Assembly: GCF_023078275.1 (NCBI RefSeq)
Contig: NC_062977.1
Coordinates: 12,979,118 to 13,043,117, forward strand
Source of the DNA: Leguminivora glycinivorella
Taxonomy: Eukaryota > Arthropoda > Insecta > Lepidoptera > Tortricidae
Reading direction: 5' to 3'
DNA length: 64,000 bases
In this document: in pieces, positions 54,624-64,000 of the stretch
How positions within the stretch are numbered: the stretch's first letter is position 1
How the letters are laid out: each line of letters starts with the position of its first letter
The notes under the pieces: model-generated
The model's input: the letters and a program-made list of their open reading frames with translations, nothing else
The model's database searches: none
What the model was told of the DNA's origin: nothing
Position numbers and translations under genes: made by a program

Positions 54624-54790
54624 GTGTGTGTCTGTCTGTGGCATCGTAGCTCCTGAACGGATGAACCGATTTCGATTTAGCTTTTTTTGTTTGAAAGCTG
54701 AGTTAGTCGGGAGTGTTCTTAGCCATGTTTCATGAAAATCGGTCCACTATGTCGCCGTCGGGGGTTTTTTCAAAATTTTAATTTTGTGGT
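54455..54790 (-). mobile_element. Repeat with (GTCT)n and CCCCCGACG ends
   Basis: AACCCCCGACGCAAAAACGA, CGGGGTGTTATAAGTTTGAC, GTGTCTGTCTG, a long (GTCT)n tract (54500-54640), GGCATCGTAGCTCCTGAACG, GATGAACCGATTTCG and CATGAAAATCGGTCCACTAT, ending CGCCGTCGGGGGTT. This is a very common lepidopteran repeat. Its first part is also found, inverted, inside the element at 1582-2173. The frame of alternating Val-Cys-Leu-Ser is microsatellite. Confidence 0.75.
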
Positions 54791-55690
54791 TAGGTTATAT
54801 CTATAAGAGTGCAAAGTAATTTCATAGAAATTGTAACTTGATGTCCACAGCTGGCTGTGGCTGGTAGAATAAACATTTAAATGATGAGTTTGACTCTTAA
54901 ATGTTAAAAAAATATGCATCAAACTAAATTGTTTGATGTTACGCAGCTAATATTTTCCACGTGTTGGTGTGTGTGTGACAAATTTATTTAACCTACGTGC
55001 CTTGAAACCCCCGCAACGCTCAAGATTCCACATTCTGAATAGGTCGACAGAACATTGGTATCTTATATTTATAACCAGATACAAAGTCGAAAATAGGTGA
55101 TCCTGATCTGGGCCATTTAGAACATTTTTAGCCATACATGGCTTAAACAAATTTTAGTTTTTTTTTTCGACCTAAGTAATCAAATCACTCAAATATTTTT
55201 TTATGTTATTCAATTTTTAAATCGCTGTAATTTGATTTTCTTTAGACACAGATATTTCAAATTTATTTTATGTTATCATCATCATCATCATCATTGGCCA
55301 CAGCATTTTTCCAGATGATAGTTGCAGCACTTGCAGCGAGTAAAGAGGTAGGTATTCTGATTAGTATGGTATACGATAGACATTTTGCAATACGAAATAA
55401 AACCAAAACAACGATCTAGAATAACAAGAGTATGCTTATCGCTTTAGTCTGAAATTTTGGAGTCTTCACCGAGAAGTTTAAAAAAAACGACGAATCAAAT
55501 TTTGTCCAAAACATTTATAGCTAAAGAATGTTCTAAATGGCCTAGACTATAGGCGATAGTTTTTTCTTTTCATTTCTTTTAGCTTTTCATCCGGTTACCG
55601 AACACCCTGTATTTGTATATGTTTATGAGGTTTTCATAAAGTAACAGTTTAAAGTTCGTGTTTTAACCCTTAGATTATGATAGTTTTTGA

Positions 55691-55801
55691 AATGTGACGT
55701 CACGAAATTTAGGACCCCTCCCACCCCCTTGTCACGCATTGTCACACTTCGTCGACCCCCTCCCTCCCCCTTAACGTGTGACGTAATTTATGGATGAGCT
55801 C
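55691..55801. repeat. CATAAATTACGTCACAC repeat, copy 2
   Basis: AATGTGACGTCACGAAATTT, then CCCCTCCCACCCCCTTGTCAC, TTCGTCGACCCCCTCCCTCC, GTGTGACGTAATTTATGGATG. Shares its C-rich centre and TGACGT ends with 53960-54081. Confidence 0.5.
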
Positions 55802-57591
55802 TAATGACACTTCAAGGAGACACCGTCATTATGTTTTTTAATTATTTGTATTACCTACAGAATGTCACTTCAGTGTCATTGGATGTCCTAGTAATATAAA
55901 AAATAGACTTCACATTATTTACATAGTGTGAAGCAAACTTGATACCTTAGCCCAATAATATGGCATTTAACATATTAGAAGTATGTAAAGTCCAAAAAAG
56001 TATAAGAACTAGACGCCAAAGATGTCGCGAGTCTGACTGAACTTAAAAAATTGCATTCTTTTGTAAGTGTGAGTGAGCTTAAATACAATTATTTGTCCAC
56101 GTTCGTTTTATATGAAAATAAATGCAAGTTCATATGCTGCCAGTTTATATTTTAAATGAAAAATTATTAAAATAAGTATAGGATAACTTAGGCGCCTAGT
56201 GTATTAATTAAAAAGATTCTACTGCCAGAACTTAACTTCAGCTGGCAAACGAGACAAAATTACTATGAACATCTCTATTACTAAGAATTGTTCCTCATTT
56301 TTTTAGCGCCACCTATTAAATACTATCATAACTATACTGTTGATGCCTACATTTTTTTTTGTCTTCAAAATGTATATTGACGTGATATTATGATATTAAA
56401 ATAAAAAAGCATGTCATTTGTTCTTATAAAAAATAAAAACACGCCAAAATATTTAGGGAAAATATGATTTTGGCCACTTCCAGGCTGTGAAACAGCGCCA
56501 TCTATTTTTAAGGCCCATACATTTCACGGGTACGCTTTTTTGTATGGGCTTTGTCTGTCCCGTATTATATATACTTATATGGCCCTTGCTACAAGTAACC
56601 TATTTTGAGCAAACTCAACTATCGCATCATAAGGTCAGCTATTAGCCTATTAAGGAAAGAAAGTAGACATTCAGTGTAATCGCAGCCAAAGCGGCCCCAC
56701 GTGTAATTTCGGCATTGACACTGACACTGGGCGTGGAGGCCGCCTCCCGACACAGCGCCCTAATAGTCTTGTCGTCGCTTCTTATCTATGTTCTTTTAAA
56801 TGAGACTTGGCAATCGTATGATTTATTGACTCATTTGTTTAACGTAGCTTTTAATTTTTCAGTAAATTTTCAATAAATTAACGCTGATATTCCACAGTGC
56901 GATTGACATGTGAACCAATGTATGTGTCTAATATTTAATTTGTATTATTTATCGTTTGTGTCTTGTTTTGTATTTTATAGTTTCACAGTGCCTTGATGTA
57001 AACTGTAATGCTGTGTTACTTTTTGATTAAATAAATAAATAAATTATTATTATTAGGTAAAACTCCATTCAATAATCATTAGTATAAAATCCCAGACAAA
57101 ATTTAGAAAACATTGAAAATAACGGGAAATGTAAAAGAAAACACATTTCTCTATTTCCAGATAATTTGAAAAGTCATAGCGTATTTAAAGAAAATTTACA
57201 TATAAACGATGCGCTGTCATAGCTAGGTCACACGCCATTTGGGCAAACGAAAGCATGGGACAGGCAAATGTGAAGACAAATTAGCGTACGTCAACGTCAC
57301 GTCACGTCAACAGTGCACCGTGACAGATGACGGAGATGACCGTGTTGTACCGCCATGACATCTCGAATAACTTATCGTGATTTCACTTTTTCGTGAGAAA
57401 CAACTCTCGCATTTGCTCCAAATCTAACCTTCAACATACGTAAATAGGTACACCTATTGTAAACACATAAGTAGTTGTATGTACTTAGAAAAATTGGCGC
57501 GCCATTCTGATAAACGTCATTTGTTTTTCGACATTATTTGACTTTAAAATAAAATTGTTTAGGTACATTGTTATGTTGATAAATATATTTT
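55802..57591. other. AT-rich intergenic DNA, no gene seen
   Basis: No reading frame above 60 codons. 56925-57056 resembles a LINE 3' UTR with an (AAAT)n tail (TTAAATAAATAAATAAATTA). The phrase CAGCGCCATCTATTTTTAAG near 56493 is a commonly repeated lepidopteran motif. Confidence 0.55.
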
Positions 57592-58015
57592 CCCCTCACT
57601 AGCTCGGAAACACGTGTTTTGTCCTTTAATACCAGCGGGTAAAAACGCATTTTATCCACTAGTGGGTAAAGTAATTTGACCTTGTATAAAGTCAAACTAA
57701 CTGCTTTAAAATTGATTAAAGTAGGTGAATCTAGTAATAAAGATGATTTATTACCACCTGTGGAACTACTGGAAGTAGTGATAAACGCATTTTTTGCGTT
57801 GTAGTTTCCTCGCTATAGTGAGGGGAAAAGTTTTGTGTTACACTCGGGTGCAAATGTATTTTACTTCTCGTGTGTTAAAAAACTCGCAAGTTCAGGATTC
57901 TATTCTCGAACCACTCGCTTCGCTCATGGTTCAACTATAGAATCCTTTCACTTGCTCATTTTTCAATTCCACACTCGGCGTTAAAATACAACTTTGCCCC
58001 CTTGTATAACAAATA
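57592..58015 (+). mobile_element. MITE family with small ORF, copy 4
   Basis: A complete copy, CCCCTCACTAGCTCGG to CCCCCTTGTATAAC, in the same orientation as 32660-33080 and about 95 percent identical by eye. The small frame (57670-57804) is open and has one extra codon (DDLLPPVELL against DDLPPAELL), that is, an in-frame triplet insertion. The receptor-like site is TGACCTTGT here (57677-57685). Confidence 0.75.
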
Positions 58016-58224
58016 ACTATAAATAAAAGGTGATTTTAAATAATAATTCCATTTTTGATATACATACTTTATTTTTGGAAAAAATATTAAAAATAAGTTC
58101 GTCAGTTATGCTGTTTTTGTAAAATTTTGTTAGTTATGTTCTTTTTGTTAGAAAATAAAACAAGTTTCTATAGAAATTATGTTTTGTATTCTATCATTTA
58201 TCTTACTAAACTAGTGGATCTACT

Positions 58225-58591
58225 TTAATCTTCACATCCGCTGCTGTTGTCATCGTTATCTACCTCCAGAGACGACGATTCTTGACACGTATTATACAAA
58301 ATTGATTGGTAGAATTGATGGCTCGATGGTTTGACCAAAACCTGCATCAATTTTCAAGTCGCCTATATACTACTTTGTGAGGATTAAGGGGAAGTGAAGA
58401 CTCATAAGCACGACATCATTTAAAATTTTAGCAATATTCTTTAGGGTAAGACTTTTCAACGATTCTGGGGATGAAATGTTATTTCCACTCATTTTTAAGA
58501 TGTGAAAGAAACTTCTGGATAGGTTACGTACATCAAACGCGATAGTTTTGTTTCCATTTTTAGGGTTCCATTTATTTATGTTATATATCAA
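58225..58591 (-). pseudogene. Possible decayed coding region (unidentified)
   Basis: Two adjacent minus-strand frames look coding. 58591-58370 reads NKTIAFDVRNLSRSFFHILK, then MSGNNISSPESLKSLTLKNI, AKILNDVVLMSLHF. 58347-58225 (41 codons, too short for usual cut-offs) reads MQVLVKPSSHQFYQSILYNT, then CQESSSLEVDNDDNSSGCED and stop. The second is preceded by a GATGCAG acceptor-like site. The acidic, Ser-rich end is typical of a genuine C-terminus. I do not recognise the family; a transposase relic or lost host gene are both possible, as is chance. Confidence 0.25.
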
Positions 58592-58619
58592 CGGACATTA
58601 CATAGAAAAGTCATTAAAG

Positions 58620-60728
58620 CTAATAACTACTCGTATGGATTCTAATTCGCACTGTACGTACTTATGCATAGTCTCTGGCCTTTAGAATAAGACGGCCTTG
58701 ATTCTAATTCGCCGGTCAATACGTTTAATTTGCGAGGAGATTCCGCGACGACAGCGCTGTTTTCCGCTCGTTTTAACTTTATTTATTATTATTTTATTTT
58801 TTTTATTTCAAAAAACTTATGACTATATTACATTTTTTTCTTTTCGCCAAACTGGAACCAGTTTGTTGGCGAATAGTGTGTTTGTTGCTGTGCCGCTTGC
58901 GCCTGCGCACCCATGGCCATCTGTCGCTTCCGCGACTTCAATGCTACAAGATCTTCCAATGCTGTATCATTTCAATCATCTTTACTGGTTCCTCATCAAA
59001 AACAAAATATGATTTCGTGGAACTTTCTAAAACGTGGCAGCTTTTAACTAAGTACTTTTGAGGTTATGTAGGTACCATGTGGTTGCCTCAAATATTATTC
59101 GAGGGGTCCGAGTAAGCTAACACACGTTCGAACCCAATAAAGAGGAGACTACTTGGTGGCCTCTGCAAATAATAGCAATAAAATGGCACCTCCGGGTGAC
59201 GCAGAGCGGCGAGCGGAGCGGGCGCGGGCGGCGCTCGCCTATCTGACTGTACAAATAGCTGAAACCTTGAGATTCGGCTCGCGCGACAAGGTCATTGCGC
59301 GAATCGTTATCAGCGTGACGTCAGCTCGTGACCTCCGCGCGACCTTCGCCGAGGTGCCCGCGACCAGATAGCGACCGATACCGCAATGAGGAGCAAATGT
59401 GCTACACTTCCGCCTACCGGACTCTGATTAAACAACACCACGAGGCCAATCTAAACGCGAAAAATTATACTTCTAATTGTTATAATTAACTGAGGATGTT
59501 TAAGTATTTATAGGTGTATAAAAATTTCGCCAAGGATAGAATACAGTTGCAGATGATGACATCAAGTGGTATTTGAGCGTTGTTTTTACCTAGATACATT
59601 TTACAGCGAAAGAACGCGGTTTCAGGCGCTGGCACGCAGCCAGAAACAGAACGTCGATCGGAATCACTTTCCGCGCCATACATACATATTATTGCTCCGC
59701 AAATATATCGACCTTGTGTGTTCATGGCCGTGCAAAAATATCAACTTGACATTCTAAACGATTTCCCGATGTTTAAGTTGCTAACCAGGAAATCGAGTAG
59801 CATTGGCCACGCCTGTGCTCTTCGAGGCCGCGCAAAGATCATGCTCGAGCTCAGACTACTCAGTTACCCACTCACTAGGCTCAGAATGCCTAGGAATTAT
59901 TTTAAGACTTTGTATATGCTTGTCTGAGAATCTGAGATAAGATAATTTGAAATGCTGTGTGCCCAAAAACGTGACATGATTTTTATAAAAACGAATTTGT
60001 ATGTAATGTTTAATTTATTTTATGTCTCAATTACCATTATTGTAAGTAATATATTCAAATAATAGGTATAAAGCGTACGTATTTAACGCAAATAGTTCAA
60101 CTTACTCAATAATCATGAGTCTATAAAAATAAGGGGAAAAGACAGTTGAGAATACTTCTCATTCGCCCCGAATGGTAAACTCATATCACGATCAGAATTA
60201 CAAATCATGTTAGCATACTTGTACCTAGGTGTCCTAGGTAATTGTTCATATCCCATTGTATGGCGAATTGGCGATCAACTAAATTACCATGGGATGGGAT
60301 TACGTTACATTTTTAAGTTAATTTTCTACTTAACCTGAAATAAAAATGACCAGATATTTATTTTAAACTTTATTAAATATCATCATCTTCTCATGAAATA
60401 TAATAAGAAATAGTACGAAGTATAAAATGTTTTAATCTAGTTCACAATAGTGTAAACAAAATAGACTTGAGTACCTAACTAGATCGTACGCTACTTGTAA
60501 ACCTTATGAATGTAGCGCAGTAAGTAAACGAGAGTACGTTTGGACGGGGCGCGGCGCAGGCGCGCACGGCCTGAATCCCAATACGGGCACGCGAGAGAAA
60601 TCTCCGCGCGCACCTGGGACCGAGAGAAAGGACCACAACCCTGTGCACCCACGATTTCATAGAAATAAAAATCATTTATTCGTGACAAGTGACAACAAAT
60701 TATTTACACATAACAAAAAGATAGATAG
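58620..60728. other. Intergenic DNA with GC-rich pockets, no gene confirmed
   Basis: GC-rich pockets at 59180-59370 and 60530-60650. The first contains ACAAGGTCA (59286-59294), GCGTGACGTCAGC and two CGACCTTC/TGACCTCC half-sites, and may be regulatory. Frames up to 115 codons (59580-59927) have no recognisable domain. The second pocket overlaps a repeat (60590-60655) listed separately. Confidence 0.45.
60590..60655. repeat. GCGAGAGAAATCTC...GAGAGAAAGGACC repeat, copy 1
   Basis: CGCGAGAGAAATCTCCGCGC, GCACCTGGGACCGAGAGAAA, GGACCACAACCC. The same order of blocks recurs at about 62205-62285 and 62520-62605, so this is a local family with three diverged members within 2 kb. Confidence 0.5.
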
Positions 60729-60769
60729 AAAGTCACCTCGTTTTACTTACCGTAAAACGAGGTGGCTTT
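60729..60769. repeat. Hairpin AAAGTCACCTCGTTTTAC
   Basis: AAAGTCACCTCGTTTTAC is inverted against GTAAAACGAGGTGGCTTT, with one G-T-type mismatch and a loop of about five bases (TTACC). Confidence 0.8.
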
Positions 60770-61053
60770 AAAACGCAGGGGCGAGTTTGAAAATTACATT
60801 TTAAAATCATACTGTAAGTTAATTTGTGATTTTCTAAGGTAGATTTACAGCAATATTTATTGGTTTAACTAGTTACACGAACAGTTTCAGTAAATAATGA
60901 ATAACGGTCATTAAGTACCCTTAAATCGACAAGGAAAAAAAATCTCGAAAAAATGGGGTTGCGTCTGTTTTTTGAAGTTATTATGTGATAATTAATTGTA
61001 GAAAAATCATAAAAAATATATATTTATAATAGTTTTGAAAAAAACCTATGTCA

Positions 61054-62038
61054 AGTATGTTGGACACTGCCAGGTTTGCTGTAATGATGGCGTCAGGATG
61101 GAGTTAGGAGAAGACGTGCAGTATTTTGGACAATGCCGAGTATACGATATTTTATCCGCATACGGTTTTTTTTATCAAATTATTTTGTTTTGCTAATTAT
61201 AAAACACTTGTGTTTTTCCATAAGAACATCCTGTAATAAAAAATATATTGATATAATAAACTTGTGTCATCCAATTTTTTTGGGAGATAATTTCATAGCT
61301 TTTAAGGTGATCATATTTTTCCAGTTATTGACACATATATTTAACATAAAATTAAACGAGCCGAATGTCATAAGAAACAGTAACGTAGAAGCTATTGTTT
61401 GTATTATAAGCATGCATTTATCAAAAATTTCATAAGAAACTGTAACGGACTAATAGGAAAGTACTCAGTAAAAAATATTTTTTTTTATCCATTTGGCTCA
61501 ATAACCTGTAGTATACCAAATAACGAAATGTTGAGGTTTTGAAATATCTAAAAATCATATATTATTGTTATTTACAATAAAAAATCATAAAAAAAGAATT
61601 GTTTTTAATCTTCGTTTACTTGGCAACGTCCAACATACTGGACGTAGCAAAAGTATCGTGAACTTGACAACGGGTAAAATACTGCACACTGCACTTTTCA
61701 AGTGTCTAATACCCATAAAACAACACCTTTTCGTGTTATTTAGACTGTGACTTATTAAATAATTATTAACATATTATATATTTTAACGCTGCATAATACT
61801 GTCATACAAAAAAATAAAAACAGCTAGCAACGATATCAGTCAGTCGGATGCTTCCTAGTAAGGTCTGTGTTCTGTAGGACTTAGACACAAATATTAGGTC
61901 TCCACTGGTATCTAATATTTTTTTATTTACTTAAAAATAACTAAGGATTCACTTACGCTGCATCAAAAGTATTGATATGCTTTAATATTCGGTGTAGAAT
62001 TTTTTACTTGGGATGTCTTGTATAGTGGACGTTGTCGA
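61054..62038. repeat. Four dispersed copies of a 20-bp motif AGTATNNTGGACRNTGCC
   Basis: Copies: 61054-61073 (AGTATGTTGGACACTGCCAG), 61120-61139 (AGTATTTTGGACAATGCCGA), 61620-61639 on the minus strand (AGTATGTTGGACGTTGCCAA) and 62019-62038 (TGTATAGTGGACGTTGTCGA). The flanks do not align obviously. The remaining DNA between them is AT-rich with no gene. Confidence 0.5.
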
Positions 62039-62204
62039 TTTAAGGGTTAAGGCCGTACAAAAACCATCAAATTTTCCTAAAGCCACCCCGGTTGACCGCA
62101 CATACATATATTTGCCACGAAATGGTTAAGTTATGAATAGTTTTGTTAGGTAGTTCCTATTTTTGAATAAGTACCTATATTATATTATTGACTTGGGCAG
62201 AAGA

Positions 62205-62605
62205 TAAGAAAAATCTCAGGCACGCAGCCAGATGAGACCTAGAGAAAGGACCTGTAAAGAGAAAAGGATCTAAATCTTGTGACGACCTCTCTTGTGTGTA
62301 TAATATTTAATAATCACGTAAAATATTTCTATTTCCGGAAAAATGTCTACTAGAGTACAGATAATAATCTGAAAATATTAGAATAAGGACTCGCATGAAA
62401 AAAATAACAGGTGTTCTATGATTTATATTAAGTAGGTATCACATTTCCACAAAAGGTTTTACCGTATTGAAATACAAAAAAAACTAATCAGAATTATTTT
62501 ATTCATTTCATTACGGATAGGTATGCGAGAGAAATCTTAGACAACGCTTGTGCAGCGAGCGAGATCAGACCGGCGAGAGAAAGAACCCGAATCCTTTAGT
62601 AGCAC
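62205..62605. repeat. GCGAGAGAAATCTC repeat, copies 2 and 3
   Basis: Copy 2 (about 62205-62285) has AAAAATCTCAGGCACGCAGC and GAGACCTAGAGAAAGGACC. Copy 3 (about 62520-62605) has GCGAGAGAAATCTTAGACA and CCGGCGAGAGAAAGAACCCG. Each pairs an AGAAATCT block with an AGAGAAAGRACC block 30-50 bases later, as in copy 1 at 60590. Confidence 0.5.
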
Positions 62606-63006
62606 TTTCGGGGAAACTATGGACCTATATTACATTAATATAAGTATTCGTAACTTACTTCGGTATTTGTCGTAGATAAAACTTTTTGCAATTTAATAAA
62701 TATATAATAATAAAGGCACCTAACCCTGCCCCGCTGCTGGCGGCACCCTAGGTTAGGTTTTTTATAATGTGTTTATATATTTTGTAAGTCGTTTTGTATT
62801 TTACTTTTATAATCATATTATAAAAATACCTAGCCTAAGAAGGAAAATAAATACTGAGAATAATAAAAGGCACCTAATAAACCTAATAAAAAAATAAGGT
62901 ACCTAATAATAAAGGCGATATTTTTAAATACCTACTTAATGTCTTCCTGAACAACTTTTGATTCGGCTTTTGAATTTATTTAACGTTTCTCGTTAATTTA
63001 AACATT

Positions 63007-63148
63007 AACCCCCTTATTCATAAACGTACTCTAAAGTTATCAAGCCGATAAAGTTCGTTTGTCCCTTTCCGACGTATTGGTGTGATAGAAAAGGACAAAC
63101 GAACTTTATCGGCTTGATAACTGAGTACGTTTATGAATAAGGGAGTTA
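63007..63148. mobile_element. Fold-back MITE with CCCTTATTCATAAACGTACT ends
   Basis: Left CCCTTATTCATAAACGTACT and right AGTACGTTTATGAATAAGGG are inverted. Inner arms AGTTATCAAGCCGATAAAGT/ACTTTATCGGCTTGATAACT and TCGTTTGTCC/GGACAAACGA follow, with a loop of about 25 bases. Flanked by TTA on the left (63005-63007) and the right (63146-63148), a likely 3-bp target duplication as in PIF/Harbinger-type elements. The class is inferred from that alone. Confidence 0.85.
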
Positions 63149-64000
63149 GGAGGTAAATATTTAATAAATTAGGCACTAATTTCAAATAAACTACAATGTA
63201 CTAAAAGTATAGAAATCATATTCATATAGGTACCTAGTATGTGTGCGTGTATCATATAGGTAACTATGTAAAAATCAGAAATTTGCTTCTACGTCGATAT
63301 CTCTAAATAATAAATCGGCATATCGATTATAAATAGGGATGTAAAAGTGGATTAAGTAGGATTAAAGGTTGTATCAATTGAGCAACTATTTGTTGGCCAC
63401 TAGGGCGCACCACATGTGGTCATATTGCGAGCGATATCGCCTCAATTTCTCCGCACGAGGGCGTACTTGGTACCTTCGTATAATCGCCGGAGAAAACGGA
63501 CGGATACTGTCATCGCATTCGTGGCTCGACTGACTTATGACTTAAAAAATCTACATACAATCATCTGCTATGTAGGCCAGGGCAGTGGGCCGTGAGCCAC
63601 GCGGCGCGAGCCGTCTTCATGCTTCGCTTCAGCACAGGCACATATGCCTTATTAAGATATCTTCCAAATTATATATGGATTTCTCTCAAGTCATCTCAAT
63701 CATCCAATGACAGTGAAATTCAAAAATATGCGGACAAAGAGAATAAGAATTGGTTTACTGGAATGAATACTTCTAATAACGGAGTCCTCAAGTACTCAAT
63801 AATGACAGAAAAATGCAAATGTTGATCGTCAACGTTGTGGATAAGTAGGCTTGAGCAAGTGGCGCTGCACTTGCGACATACTTTCACGGTATGTATTTAA
63901 TGTATTGCATCGCACCGAGCTCCCAATTTCTCATATTTCCGCGCAACACGAGCGGTGTTATTTTCGTCGGTCGCCGACCTGCATTTGGGTTCAACTCACG
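63149..64000. other. End of window, no gene confirmed
   Basis: A mixed-composition segment from 63360 with several CpG-rich patches (63400-63520, 63580-63610 and 63900-64000). The frame 63592-63825 (77 codons) has no recognisable domain. The region could border a neighbouring gene beyond the window. Confidence 0.4.

Noticed and set aside
54496..54735. A 79-codon frame rich in Val-Cys-Leu-Ser
   Set aside because: It is a translation of the (GTCT)n microsatellite in a dispersed repeat.
1..64000. Prokaryote-type systems (CRISPR arrays, operons, toxin-antitoxin or phage defence)
   Set aside because: The window is spliced insect nuclear DNA. The tandem arrays at 27.5-28.7 kb have no repeat-spacer structure of CRISPR type and no associated genes.

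Overview
This window is nuclear DNA of an insect, almost certainly a moth or butterfly. It holds a multi-exon, GT-AG spliced nuclear receptor gene matching ecdysone-induced protein 75 (E75, NR1D family). Around the gene lie AT-rich noncoding DNA, many fold-back elements, fragments of non-LTR retrotransposons, and (CAGA)n- or (GTCT)n-bearing repeats of the kind common in lepidopteran genomes. There are no operons, no prokaryotic features and no CRISPR arrays.

The one real protein-coding gene is E75 on the + strand, from 9945 to 25254, with the coding sequence resolved to the base. Three alternative first exons feed a shared 3' part. The A exon (9945-10056) splices to the first zinc finger exon (13390-13478), then to the second zinc finger exon (19898-20042). 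The B exon (19739-20042) is a 5' extension of the second-finger exon, so it lacks finger one. A 25-codon D-type exon (22179-22254) splices directly to 23410 and so lacks both fingers. All forms share 23410-23645 and the terminal exon 23755-25254 (ligand-binding domain plus a long C-terminal region). Predicted lengths are 693 (A), 679 (B) and 603 (D) residues. Each ATG has an in-frame stop close upstream and a GC-rich leader. The forms can be expected to compete for partners and target sites in the ecdysone cascade: A binds DNA fully, B has one finger, D has none.

Upstream (1-9200) I see no coding gene. It holds a 592-bp TIR element with TA duplications, a Helitron-like fragment, a fold-back element, and a speculative TATA-plus-splice-donor unit near 2.69-2.86 kb that might be a distal leader exon.

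Downstream (25.3-64 kb) I find no intact host gene. There is a remarkable satellite block at 27.5-28.7 kb: a heptamer array, an inverted hexamer palindrome and a 46-bp repeat array. There are several families of fold-back MITEs with two to four copies each, one nested inside another. C-terminal relics of several LINEs, two tRNA-like SINE modules and many small repeats are also present. GC-rich unique islands within this DNA carry nuclear-receptor half-sites (consensus YCAAGGYCR); the best is a run of four at 48487-48522. These are candidate distal regulatory elements of E75, which is inference.
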